Source: DASQLQ01 sp035629935
Lineage (GTDB): Bacteria; Actinomycetota; CADDZG01; WHSQ01
Length of the DNA: 8,405 nucleotides
Direction: 5' to 3'
Assembly: GCA_035629935.1 (NCBI GenBank)
Contig: DASQLQ010000106.1
Span: 1-8,405, forward strand
Position 1 is the first letter of the stretch. The number at the start of each line of letters is the position of its first letter. The notes below the pieces were generated by a model, which was given only the letters and a program-made list of their open reading frames with translations, did not search any database and was not told the DNA's origin. The position numbers were made by a program, and so were the translations under genes. Positions 1 through 6,383 of the stretch are shown one piece after another.

Positions 1-1449
1 CTTCCTCTCCAGCCATTCCAAGAGGGTTCGGGTCATCACGCCCGTTCCGCCCTTCGGGCAATCGTCACTTCCATTCTCGCTCCGTCCCGTTCCTGCGATG
101 TCCAGGTGCACCCAGGGGATCCCGTCTCCGACGAACTCACGCAAGAATAGGGCCGCCACTATGGCCCCCCCATATCGAGTCCCGATGTTTTTCATGTCCG
201 CGACGGTGGAATCGAGGCTTTTGGCATAGTCCTCGACCAGAGGAAGGCGCCATACGGGTTCGGCTGCCTCGGCGGCCGCGGCCGAGAACTCGGCCCACAG
301 GTCGTCGTCATTAGCGAAAGCACCCGTCATCTTGTTGCCCAGCGCGACCGTCATCGATCCAGTGAGGGTCGCGATATCGATCACCGCTTGGGGGTGCTCT
401 TCGGAAGCGAACGTCAGTGCGTCCGCGAGGATCAGACGGCCCTCGGCATCCGTGTTCAGCACCTCTGTCGTGCGACCGCCATAGTGAGTGATGACGTCTC
501 CGGGCCTAATGGCGCTTCCCGACGGCATGTTTTCCGTCGCCGGAATGTACGCGGTCACCTCGATGGGGACTTCGAGTTGAGGAAGCGCGGCCATGGCGGC
601 CAGAACCGCTGCTCCGCCGCCCATGTCCGTCTTCATCGTTTCCATCCCCCGAGGGTCCTTGAGTGATAGACCACCCGAGTCGAAGGTGACTCCCTTGCCG
701 ACCAACGCGACCTTGCCTTTGGCTCCGCGCGGTTTGTGATGGAGACGGATCAGCCGTGGGGGATTCGTAGAGCCACGGGCGACCGCGAGCAGTCCTCCGA
801 ATCCGCGTTTCGTGAGTTCGTCCTGGTCGAAGATTTCGCATTCCAACCCAACGTCGGACGCCACCGCGCGAGCTCGTTCTGCAAATGCTTCGGGATCAAG
901 AACCGAGGCCGGCTCGTTCACCAGGTCCCGTGCGAGGACAGTGGCTCCGGCGTAGATGCGTCCTCGTTCGATCTCGGAAGTTCCGGCCCCCAGCACGTCG
1001 ATCCGGGAAAGTTTGAGCTCCTTGGGATCACGCTTCTGTGTAGGGCTTCGATGCAAGCCCAGCATGAACCCCTCGACTGAGGCTGCGACCATCTGTGTAT
1101 CCGATCCGTGCAGCGCGGAGACGACGCCGGCCCGCTCCGACAGCCGTCTTGCGGCCGAGGCTGCAGCGCGACGGATGCTGGACCGTGTTGGCACGTCTCC
1201 CAGTCCTGCGACGACGACGGCCTTTGCCGGGATCCTGTGATGTGTGGGGACGATCGCGATCGAGGCGACGTCGGCCTTGTAACCGATGTCGGTCAACCAT
1301 TCGGTGAGGTAGCCGTCGAGCACGCCGTCCACCTTTGCGGCTTGATCCGAGAGCGCGAATGTCTCGTTCGTCGAAGTAGCCGACACGATGACAGCGTCGG
1401 ACTCGACATCGGTTGGTGCCTGGTCTGAAACAGCGATCTCGACGGTCAT
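1..1449 (-). CDS. pepA: Leucyl aminopeptidase (peptidase family M17), 3' end beyond window
   Basis: Cytosolic dizinc/dimanganese aminopeptidase that removes N-terminal residues from peptides, normally a homohexamer. Reading the minus strand from ATG at 1449 gives 483 open codons to the window edge. The N-terminal macro-like domain is followed by the catalytic domain, which contains DLVNEPAS, then VGKGVTFDSGG with K252 and D257, catalytic K264 in LSLKDPRG, D275 in MKTDMGGG, and the family signature NTDAEGRL at 332-339 giving D334, E336 and R338. The spacing of these residues matches E. coli PepA closely, so all metal ligands and both catalytic residues are present. The last visible residues (HLDIAGTG through TLLEWLERK) are the usual C-terminus, so only a few residues should be missing. 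A G-rich stretch precedes the ATG. It is transcribed divergently from the gene at 1592. Family assignment is very secure; the symbol is by family. Confidence 0.96.
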   Translation of the reverse strand, partial: MTVEIAVSDQAPTDVESDAVIVSATSTNETFALSDQAAKVDGVLDGYLTEWLTDIGYKADVASIAIVPTHHRIPAKAVVVAGLGDVPTRSSIRRAAASAARRLSERAGVVSALHGSDTQMVAASVEGFMLGLHRSPTQKRDPKELKLSRIDVLGAGTSEIERGRIYAGATVLARDLVNEPASVLDPEAFAERARAVASDVGLECEIFDQDELTKRGFGGLLAVARGSTNPPRLIRLHHKPRGAKGKVALVGKGVTFDSGGLSLKDPRGMETMKTDMGGGAAVLAAMAALPQLEVPIEVTAYIPATENMPSGSAIRPGDVITHYGGRTTEVLNTDAEGRLILADALTFASEEHPQAVIDIATLTGSMTVALGNKMTGAFANDDDLWAEFSAAAAEAAEPVWRLPLVEDYAKSLDSTVADMKNIGTRYGGAIVAALFLREFVGDGIPWVHLDIAGTGRSENGSDDCPKGGTGVMTRTLLEWLERK

Positions 1450-1489
1450 CCCCACCCCATCTCGTCTGAGAACGCTTTATACCTGCCGT

Positions 1490-1512
1490 TTCGCGAACTG
1501 ATGGTTCGCGAA
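1490..1512. promoter_or_regulatory. Perfect 9+9 bp palindrome in divergent spacer, candidate operator
   Basis: TTCGCGAAC, a 5-bp spacer, then GTTCGCGAA form a perfect inverted repeat. A further TTCGCGA half follows directly at 1513-1519. It sits 41 bp upstream of the aminopeptidase start and about 80 bp upstream of the TTG start at 1592. On the minus strand a TATAAA (1481-1476) lies between the palindrome and the aminopeptidase ATG and could be its -10. The palindrome would then cover the -35/spacer region, as a repressor operator would. No matching -35 hexamer is visible. The binding protein is unknown. Confidence 0.5.
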
Positions 1513-1591
1513 TTCGCGATTCAAATCCTGCAGAAGTTACTGCCGTCGCGTTACGGTTGCGTGAATCGGCCTAGAGCTTGGGGAAGAGCTC

Positions 1592-2062
1592 TTGACCTTA
1601 TGGTTTTTGGCCTTCTTGGCCATCGCATGGATCGTCGTCTACCTTCCCGCCGCCAGGCGGGCTCGAGATTCGTCCCCTTGGCCCGCGGCTAGAAACTTCA
1701 AGCGACGGATGAGATTGATCTCTCCACACACTTCAGCCGGGAGATGGATCGTTGTGCCGGGGGCACGCGAGCGGATGGCTCGCGAAGCCGTTCGCCGCGG
1801 TCGGCAACGCCGCAAAGCGATCTTGGTGAGCTTATTGACGATCGTCTTCTTCACCGCTGCATGGAGTTTGTTGAACGGTGGCGATCTGCTCGAGGTCAAT
1901 CTGGTTGCGGACGCCGTTCTGGCGTTCTATGCAGCGCTATTGCTGGATGCCAAGCGACGACGGGATGAGCGGCAGGTCAAGGTACGCCCGCTGAACCAGC
2001 CCGTGCAGTCCGAATCCGAATACTTCGAGGTGATCGAGGCAAGCGGCGGTCGTAACTCTTAG
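1592..2062 (+). CDS. Small membrane protein, GlpR/SepX-like architecture
   Basis: A 156-residue integral membrane protein starting at TTG with GGGGAAG a few bases upstream; no in-frame ATG gives the first hydrophobic segment. It has a hydrophobic segment at residues 2-20, a basic cytoplasmic stretch (about 21-76, many Arg), then two more hydrophobic segments at about 77-95 and 102-118, followed by the basic KRRRDERQVKVRPL and an acidic tail. The pattern of N-terminal anchor, Arg-rich loop, RRRK-led segment pair and ER..KVR.L tail resembles actinobacterial membrane proteins related to the cell-division accessory protein SepX/GlpR. That link is from memory of architecture, not an alignment. It leads a three-gene run and is followed after 18 bp by the translin-family gene. 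The function is unproven; it could simply be a conserved membrane protein. Confidence 0.8.
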   Translation: MTLWFLAFLAIAWIVVYLPAARRARDSSPWPAARNFKRRMRLISPHTSAGRWIVVPGARERMAREAVRRGRQRRKAILVSLLTIVFFTAAWSLLNGGDLLEVNLVADAVLAFYAALLLDAKRRRDERQVKVRPLNQPVQSESEYFEVIEASGGRNS

Positions 2063-2080
2063 TAGCCCGTCCACTAGTCT

Positions 2081-2716
2081 GTGATCGTGGACCTTTCGGA
2101 TCTTGCATCCCGTCTCAGAGAAGAGTTCGACGCAAAGACAAGCGCTCGCGAGCGCGGCCTCGCTAGTGGGCGAGACGCGATACGGGCGTGCGGAAACGCG
2201 ATCCGTGCGATGCATCGTTACGAGCTCGACCTTGCATCCCAGTTGTTGAACGAGGCCCAAAAACACCTCGACTCCGCTCGGTCGGTGCTCAAAGACCATC
2301 CCGAGATCCTGCACGCGGGTTTCATCCAGGATGCCGAGAAAGAGGTGGCGGAGGCCCGCGTCACTTACGCCCTCGTCACCGGCGACCCGATCCCATCGTT
2401 CGACAAGATCGGGATCGCTCCTGCGCCCTTCGTGAAGGGGATGGCCGAGGCGATCGGGGAGCTGCGCAGGCATCTCCTGGATCTGATGCGACAGGGCGAG
2501 CTCAAGCGATGTGAAGAACTCCTCGGCTCGATGGACGATATGTACTACCTGTTGGTCACGATGGACTATCCGGATGGGATAACGCATGGGCTCCGTCGGC
2601 TGACCGACGTTGCTCGTTCGATCATCGAGCGAACCCGTGGAGACTTCACGACTTCGAGCATCCAGAGCTCGTTGAGGGATGCACTCAAACAGCGCGCCGA
2701 CGAACTCGAGCAGTAG
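2081..2716 (+). CDS. Translin-family protein (archaeal/bacterial TRAX-like)
   Basis: A 211-residue, almost entirely helical cytosolic protein. Translin and TRAX are helical-bundle proteins that bind single-stranded RNA or DNA; TRAX-type members carry acidic residues that cut RNA (the C3PO nuclease). Visible family traits are the HAGFIQDAEKEVAEA stretch at about 78-92, where E88 and E91 have the same three-residue spacing as the paired catalytic glutamates I recall in TRAX (EYVEA); GELRR at 126-130, matching the family's GELMR/GEIRR; MDDMYYLL at 151-158; and LRRLTDVARSIIERTRGDF at 171-189. Length fits prokaryotic translins. The start is GTG at 2081, or GTG at 2087; neither has a clear Shine-Dalgarno, suggesting coupling to the gene upstream. 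The next gene's ATG directly abuts this stop. Family assignment is strong; nuclease activity is only possible. Confidence 0.87.
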   Translation: MIVDLSDLASRLREEFDAKTSARERGLASGRDAIRACGNAIRAMHRYELDLASQLLNEAQKHLDSARSVLKDHPEILHAGFIQDAEKEVAEARVTYALVTGDPIPSFDKIGIAPAPFVKGMAEAIGELRRHLLDLMRQGELKRCEELLGSMDDMYYLLVTMDYPDGITHGLRRLTDVARSIIERTRGDFTTSSIQSSLRDALKQRADELEQ

Positions 2717-3301
2717 ATGCATCGTCGCACCCTGATCGTTGCCCTTCTCGTCGTCGCCGCCGTGGGGGCGGTCGTGTTGGTTCTGGCAACGGGAAGTCCG
2801 GCGCCGGAGGGAGAGAAAGAGGATCGAGCCGGCGACGTCAAGATAGGGGAAGGACCGCTGCCCCCGCGTATCACCGATCCGGCCGACATCCGCGAGATCG
2901 ACGTGCGTGCCGATGGCGAAGTTCTCACACTCGAAGCAAGGATGGGCACTTCACTCGTTCGCCCCGTGCCCGAGCAATCGACGACGTGGCGATGGGAGAT
3001 CTACGAGGACGGCGACATGACCTGGATCGTGTCCGCGAACGTCGATCTCGGCCCCCATGTTTCGGTGATCGCCACCGAGGGTGACTTCCAGGCATCGACG
3101 AACGACAAGTCTCTTCCCGGCAGGGTTTCGGTGGCGGGCGACACGATCCTCGTGAGGCTGCGGATCTCCGAGATCGAGGGGTTCCCGAGCACTTTCGAGA
3201 CCGTGTTGAAGACATCGTTGGATGGGATGAGAGCCGAATCGAAGTCGGCCCTCGCTACCGACCGCGCCCCCGACGGGGATCTCCTGCAAGTGGGGGGGTG
3301 A
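2717..3301 (+). CDS. Membrane-anchored or secreted beta-rich protein, unknown function
   Basis: A 194-residue protein whose ATG immediately follows the TAG of the translin-family gene, so the two are almost certainly co-translated. Residues 1-5 are basic (MHRRT) and 6-25 form a strong hydrophobic segment without a cysteine lipobox, so it is a signal anchor or signal peptide. A Pro/Glu-rich linker follows. From about residue 58 alternating short strands (IREIDVRADGEVLTLEAR, then WRWEIYEDGDMTWIVSANV, then VAGDTILVRLRI) and the ending TDRAPDGD recall extracytoplasmic beta-sandwich domains of the DOMON/CBM9 sort. I do not recognise a specific family. No cysteines or catalytic motif are seen. It should face outside the membrane, while its operon partner is cytosolic. 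Confidence 0.8.
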   Translation: MHRRTLIVALLVVAAVGAVVLVLATGSPAPEGEKEDRAGDVKIGEGPLPPRITDPADIREIDVRADGEVLTLEARMGTSLVRPVPEQSTTWRWEIYEDGDMTWIVSANVDLGPHVSVIATEGDFQASTNDKSLPGRVSVAGDTILVRLRISEIEGFPSTFETVLKTSLDGMRAESKSALATDRAPDGDLLQVGG

Positions 3302-3316
3302 GGGCCCGGCCCTTTA
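3301..3316 (+). terminator. Weak hairpin at the operon end, possible terminator
   Basis: AGGGC and GCCCT pair around a 3-nt loop, starting in the stop codon of the upstream gene and followed by only TTTA. It could end the three-gene transcript before the tRNA, but the short stem and short T run make this uncertain. Confidence 0.25.
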
Positions 3317-3337
3317 GGATTCGCGCACGAGCACGAA

Positions 3338-3410
3338 GGGCCAGTAGCTCAGTTGGTAGAGCGCACCCCTCGCACGGGTGAGGTCAGGAGTTCGAATCTC
3401 CTCTGGTCCA
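3338..3410 (+). tRNA. tRNA-Ala(CGC)
   Basis: A complete 73-nt cloverleaf. Acceptor GGGCCAG (3338-3344) pairs with CTGGTCC (3403-3409). D stem GCTC/GAGC encloses loop AGTTGGTA. Anticodon stem CACCC/GGGTG encloses loop CTCGCAC, giving anticodon CGC at 3371-3373. T stem AGGAG/CTCCT encloses TTCGAAT. The third acceptor pair is G3:U70, the hallmark identity element of alanine tRNAs. Discriminator is A at 3410; CCA is not encoded. Its 3' half is the left copy of a direct repeat that marks an integration site. A T-rich run at 3435-3440 could act in termination. Confidence 0.95.
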
Positions 3411-3413
3411 CAA
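3369..3413 (+). repeat. attL-like repeat: tRNA-Ala 3' half
   Basis: Starts at the anticodon loop and runs three bases past the tRNA. It matches 6384-6428 at 43 of 45 positions; the differences are at 3384 and 3387, and 3388-3413 is identical for 26 bases. It is the functional copy, since it completes the cloverleaf. Confidence 0.85.
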
Positions 3414-3464
3414 AAGCCCAGGTCAACCCACATCTTTTTTCGCGAATTTTCGGCAGTGTTGATT

Positions 3465-3484
3465 CCCCCAACAAATCCCCAACA
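3465..3484 (+). repeat. Left arm-type direct repeats (2 x CCCAACA, 11-bp period)
   Basis: CCCCCAACA at 3465-3473 and TCCCCAACA at 3476-3484 are spaced exactly 11 bp, about one helical turn, and lie 55 bp inside the left tRNA repeat. The same core in the same orientation occurs three times near the right end. I infer integrase arm-binding sites. The 3411-3618 region otherwise holds only the candidate promoter at 3578-3602. Confidence 0.6.
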
Positions 3485-3577
3485 TCGAGATGGCAATAAG
3501 GGCGGGCGTCCTGGCACAAAAAGGACCATTTGGGCTCCGCTCTCGACCTGGATCAGATATAGCGCTGAAATCTCACA

Positions 3578-3602
3578 GGAAGCGCGACACGTAAAGGACG
3601 TC
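3578..3602 (+). promoter_or_regulatory. Candidate ECF-type promoter upstream of the sigma gene
   Basis: GGAA at 3578-3581, a 17-nt spacer, then CGTC at 3599-3602. This matches the general GGAA...CGTC form of ECF sigma promoters. Transcription would start near 3609, just ahead of the sigma start at 3619/3622. Autoregulation is common for ECF operons. The motif is short and could occur by chance. Confidence 0.35.
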
Positions 3603-3618
3603 CAAACGGTCTTAGAAA

Positions 3619-4167
3619 GTGATGGGGAGTGCAGTCGCAAGGAGACTCGAGCTGGAAACCGTGGAGCGGATAAGCGCAGAAGGGAGGCTTCGTGTCGAGG
3701 AGCTATATGCCAATCACGCACAAGGAGCCGTACGACTTGCTTACCTGCTGGTCGGCGATCAAGAGATCGCACACGACATCGCGCAAGAGGCCTTCCTCAG
3801 AGCATTCGGCCGGTTCGCGGACATGCGCAAGCCGAACTCCTTCCCCTTCTATCTGAGAGCGACGATCGTGAATCTCGCGCGCAAGCACTTGAAGCGCCGG
3901 GGTTTGGAAAGGCTCTATGTAGAACGCCTTCGAGCCCGTTCAAGGGACAGCGCAGTGTCGCCCGATGTCGAGCAAAGAGAAGTCGTTACGCAGGCGCTGC
4001 TGAAAGTTCCGGAGCGGCAGCGTGCCGCGCTCGTTCTCCACTACTACGAAGACCTATCCGAATACCAGGTTGCCGACCTACTCGGTATTTCACAGCAAGC
4101 GGCGAGATCCCTGGTGGCGCGAGGCAGGAAGGCACTGCGAGAGCAACTCGGAGGAATGCGACCGTGA
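3619..4167 (+). CDS. ECF-family RNA polymerase sigma factor (sigma-70 group 4)
   Basis: A 182-residue alternative sigma factor that should direct RNA polymerase to a small regulon. Region 2 spans about residues 27-94, with LYANHAQGAVRLAYLLVGD and the core-binding helix DIAQEAFLRAF at 53-63. A short linker at 95-120 lacks regions 1 and 3, as in ECF factors. Region 4 spans about 122-177, with LLKVPERQRAALVLHYYEDLS and a helix-turn-helix at about 147-170 (YQVADLLGISQQAARSLVARG). Start is GTG 3619 or the adjoining ATG 3622; GTG at 3661 is a later option that would keep all of region 2. Its TGA overlaps the next gene's GTG (GTGA), so translation is coupled. No C-terminal extension is present. Length and order are normal for the family; it most resembles the actinobacterial SigE-like ECF subgroup. 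Confidence 0.93.
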   Translation: MMGSAVARRLELETVERISAEGRLRVEELYANHAQGAVRLAYLLVGDQEIAHDIAQEAFLRAFGRFADMRKPNSFPFYLRATIVNLARKHLKRRGLERLYVERLRARSRDSAVSPDVEQREVVTQALLKVPERQRAALVLHYYEDLSEYQVADLLGISQQAARSLVARGRKALREQLGGMRP

Positions 4168-5411
4168 TAGAAGACGCCGAACTCAGACAGATACTCAGCG
4201 CGACCGCTGAACGGGCATCCCTTCCGAGTGTGATGCCAGAGCCGATGCGACGGAAAGTCGCGCTCCGTCGTGCAAGGACTCTCGGAGTCTCGTTCCTGCT
4301 GACCGTCGGCATTGTCGCCGGAGGTCTTCAGGGGATCCGCGCAGTCACCCTGGACGAGGCCGCGCCCGTGCAGCCGGTGGACCGGCCCGTACCTGGAGTC
4401 CTGCGCGCGAACGGAGAGGTGCTGAACTTCACGGGAGGGCGACCCGACGCGACTTTTGACGAACCCGGAGATCTCGTCGCCGTGAACCTCGAGACCGGCG
4501 AGCAACGCGTCCTCGTTGAGGATCTCGACATCCTCTACTCGGCAAGATGGTCGGCCGACGGTCGCTGGGTTGCATACGAGACCCAGGGGCCGGAAGGCCG
4601 CGAGGTCTGGCTCGTGAACGCGTCGGACGAGCCTCGCCAGGTCGCGACCGGCGCGTCGATGTTGGCGTGGTCCTCGACGGGTGCCGAGCTTGCGATGATC
4701 CGACTGACGTCGCCGCTCCGCCCCTGGATCATCGCGGGTTCTACGTTGAGCACGATCGATCCGGATACCGGTGAGACGACCGACGCCGGGTCGATCCCCG
4801 AAGGCATCGGCGACGTCACGTCCCCGCCGACGTGGTCACCGGACGGGACGCAGTTCGCGTTCGGTGCACGGGGCGGCGAGATCTACTCGATCGACGCTCG
4901 GAACGGAGCGCGTTCGCTCCTGGTGCGCCTGCCCGGAGAGGACCTTGATTCGGTCGACCAGATCGTTTGGTCGCCGGACGGAGCGCACATCGCAGTCGTG
5001 AACGATGGGGACCCCGGTGGCGTGTACGTCATGGGCGCCGACGGATCGAACGTCCGCGTCCTGCTCGATGAGTGGACCGGGCCGAGTCTCGCTTGGTCCC
5101 CCGACGGGACGAGTCTCGCCGCCAAGGACGGGTCTGGGGTGGTCTGGGTCACGTCGATGGACGGTTCTGCCCCGATCGAGATCGGGCCGCTCTCCGTTTC
5201 GTGCGACGACATCCTCATCTGCCACGAGGAACTCGCCTGGTCGCCCGACGGGTCCCGGATCGCGCTGCGGATCGTCGGCGGCGACGGATCGGTGGATGCA
5301 TCGGCGATCGACGCCGACGGCCGGGGCGAACCCGAAGTCATCGACGAGCTGACGTTCAGGAGCTGGGTTGGTGGTTGGTACTCCTGCGAGTGCGGTGGAT
5401 GGAACTCCTGA
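4164..5411 (+). CDS. Membrane-anchored PD40/TolB-type beta-propeller protein paired with the sigma factor
   Basis: A 415-residue protein starting at GTG 4164 within the sigma stop, with GGAGGA (4150-4155) as ribosome binding site. Residues 1-40 are a short basic cytoplasmic part, 41-61 a single transmembrane helix (VSFLLTVGIVAGGLQGI), and the rest should be outside. The extracellular part carries six W-S-x-x-G blade motifs: WSADG at 129, WSSTG at 169, and WSPDG at 224, 269, 311 and 359, typical of PD40/TolB propellers. The C-terminus ends in a Trp/Cys-rich YSCECGGWNS. An anti-sigma factor often holds this position, yet the 40-residue N-terminal part has no H-x3-C-x2-C zinc anti-sigma motif. 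Whether it binds the sigma factor is unknown; a membrane sensor or ligand-binding role is an inference. An open frame continues upstream through the sigma gene and into the tRNA, but those codons are not part of this protein. Confidence 0.9.
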   Translation: MIEDAELRQILSATAERASLPSVMPEPMRRKVALRRARTLGVSFLLTVGIVAGGLQGIRAVTLDEAAPVQPVDRPVPGVLRANGEVLNFTGGRPDATFDEPGDLVAVNLETGEQRVLVEDLDILYSARWSADGRWVAYETQGPEGREVWLVNASDEPRQVATGASMLAWSSTGAELAMIRLTSPLRPWIIAGSTLSTIDPDTGETTDAGSIPEGIGDVTSPPTWSPDGTQFAFGARGGEIYSIDARNGARSLLVRLPGEDLDSVDQIVWSPDGAHIAVVNDGDPGGVYVMGADGSNVRVLLDEWTGPSLAWSPDGTSLAAKDGSGVVWVTSMDGSAPIEIGPLSVSCDDILICHEELAWSPDGSRIALRIVGGDGSVDASAIDADGRGEPEVIDELTFRSWVGGWYSCECGGWNS

Positions 5412-5442
5412 GGCTGCATCCTGGGAGGAAGTGAAAGCGGAG

Positions 5443-6213
5443 ATGAGGTCGCGTCGCGCATGCTTGCTGATGTTGGTTGTCATGGTCGTGATGGCCGCAT
5501 GTGGCTCCGCTCGCGAAGCGGAGCCCGCGAACACGTCGCGTGCAGCGAGCGATCCGAGTCCAGACCCCACGATCCAGGATGTCATGAAGGTTGCCGAGAT
5601 CGGCAGCTTCGCCCCCCTCGAGCCGGGGACCTACTTTATGGACCCCGACCTCGATCCCTCCACTTCCCTGCGCGTCGTGTACGACGTCGCAGCCGATGGC
5701 TGGGTGCAGTGGATCGGAGCAGGCAAGTTCGCCGCCGACGGACATGTCGCAGTGAGCATCACCACCGTGTCGAACCTGGTGCGTCATGGCTGTCGCGATC
5801 ATTCCCGCCTCGATCCACCGGTTGGCCCCACCGCTGATGACCTCGCCACCGCTCTGGCGGATCTGGCCCCGTTCCGGGTGACATCGCCCCCGGCGGACGT
5901 GACGATCTACGGTTACACCGGCAAGCATCTGGAGCTGACCGTGCCGAACCTGCCTATGAACGGTCGCGGAAACGACCCCCGCTTCGCCGGATGCGTCGGC
6001 GGCAAGCTCAAGAGCTGGGTCGACCCACTCTCTCAGCCTCACGCTGGGGACGCGTTCTATGGCTACACCGGGCCCGGCTACACGGAAGAGTTCTGGATCC
6101 TCGACATCGACGGCAGCCGACTGGTGATCGCGGCCGAGCGGTCCCCCGGCTCGCCGCCTAGGGACCTCGGCGCGCAGCGCGCCATCCTTGACTCCATACG
6201 AATGGAGCCGTGA
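5443..6213 (+). CDS. Putative lipoprotein with actinobacterial extracytoplasmic sensor-like domain
   Basis: A 256-residue lipoprotein. MRSRR is followed by a hydrophobic stretch and the lipobox MAAC, placing the lipidated cysteine at residue 20; the low-complexity Ser/Pro/Ala linker to about 45 is usual after lipidation. The mature domain begins EPGTYFMDPDL (60-70) and includes DGWVQW (85-90), a DDLATAL helix (132-138), VTIYGYTGKHLELTVP (153-168), EFWILDIDGSRLVIAAE (216-232) and AILDSIRMEP (248-256). I recognise this order from actinobacterial exported proteins, some associated with regulators, but know no proven function. C117 and C184 may form a disulfide. It follows the propeller gene by 31 bp and is probably co-transcribed. 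Start is uncertain: GTG 5431 is closer to the GGGAGGA at 5423-5429 but too close for ideal spacing; ATG 5443 gives the cleanest signal peptide. Confidence 0.85.
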   Translation: MRSRRACLLMLVVMVVMAACGSAREAEPANTSRAASDPSPDPTIQDVMKVAEIGSFAPLEPGTYFMDPDLDPSTSLRVVYDVAADGWVQWIGAGKFAADGHVAVSITTVSNLVRHGCRDHSRLDPPVGPTADDLATALADLAPFRVTSPPADVTIYGYTGKHLELTVPNLPMNGRGNDPRFAGCVGGKLKSWVDPLSQPHAGDAFYGYTGPGYTEEFWILDIDGSRLVIAAERSPGSPPRDLGAQRAILDSIRMEP

Positions 6214-6232
6214 GCGGCGCTGCGCTACTCCG

Positions 6233-6263
6233 CTCCCAACAGACTCCCAACATACTCCCAACA
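6233..6263 (+). repeat. Right arm-type direct repeats (3 x CTCCCAACA, 11-bp period)
   Basis: CTCCCAACA occurs at 6233-6241, 6244-6252 and 6255-6263, each 11 bp apart, starting 20 bp after the lipoprotein stop and ending 120 bp before the right tRNA repeat. It shares the CCCAACA core and orientation with the left-end pair. If the element circularised, the three copies would lie on one side of the core and the two on the other, like P and P' arms of an attP. Possible excision-factor sites lie between here and the core. Confidence 0.65.
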
Positions 6264-6264
6264 T

Positions 6265-6282
6265 CACCCACGGAAATGGGTG
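6265..6282. repeat. Inverted repeat next to the arm repeats
   Basis: CACCCA and TGGGTG form a perfect 6-bp inverted repeat around 6 bp, directly after the third CTCCCAACA. It has no T run, so a terminator is unlikely. It may be part of the attachment-site architecture or chance. The region 6284-6383 is non-coding, with three CCGTG words at 6288, 6300 and 6318. Confidence 0.3.
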
Positions 6283-6383
6283 GTACTCCGTGGAATATGC
6301 CGTGAATCGAAAACCTTCCGTGACCTGCGTAGATGGTCATTAACGTGCATCGCTGTCAGCCTTCGTAAATCGGCTTCGCACGG

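Noticed and set aside
388..1428. Several plus-strand frames
   Set aside because: They oppose the aminopeptidase, whose active-site motifs are intact along the minus strand.
1494..1508. LexA (SOS) box
   Set aside because: CGAAC...GTTCG is present but with a 5-bp spacer instead of the 4 bp of the Gram-positive consensus, and neither flanking gene is a DNA-repair gene.
1937..2722. 261-codon minus-strand frame
   Set aside because: It lies fully antisense to the translin-family gene, which has clear family motifs; the antisense translation has no recognisable domain.
3411..3618. Integrase or excisionase remnant
   Set aside because: No frame in this stretch or in 6214-6383 shows recombinase motifs; the open frames present are extensions of shadows.
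3314..3772. 152-codon minus-strand frame across the tRNA
   Set aside because: It includes the well-known false peptide EEIRTPDL produced by reading a tRNA backwards and overlaps the sigma gene.
3378..4163. Upstream extension of the propeller frame, giving a 677-residue protein that begins in the tRNA
   Set aside because: The extension overlaps the tRNA and the whole sigma gene in another frame and reads as low-quality Arg-rich sequence. The GTG at 4164 has a good ribosome binding site and the standard 4-bp overlap.
4836..6267. Long minus-strand frames opposite the propeller and lipoprotein genes
   Set aside because: Shadows of G/C-rich third positions; the plus-strand proteins have blade motifs and a lipobox, the antisense ones have only Arg/Gly/His-rich sequence.
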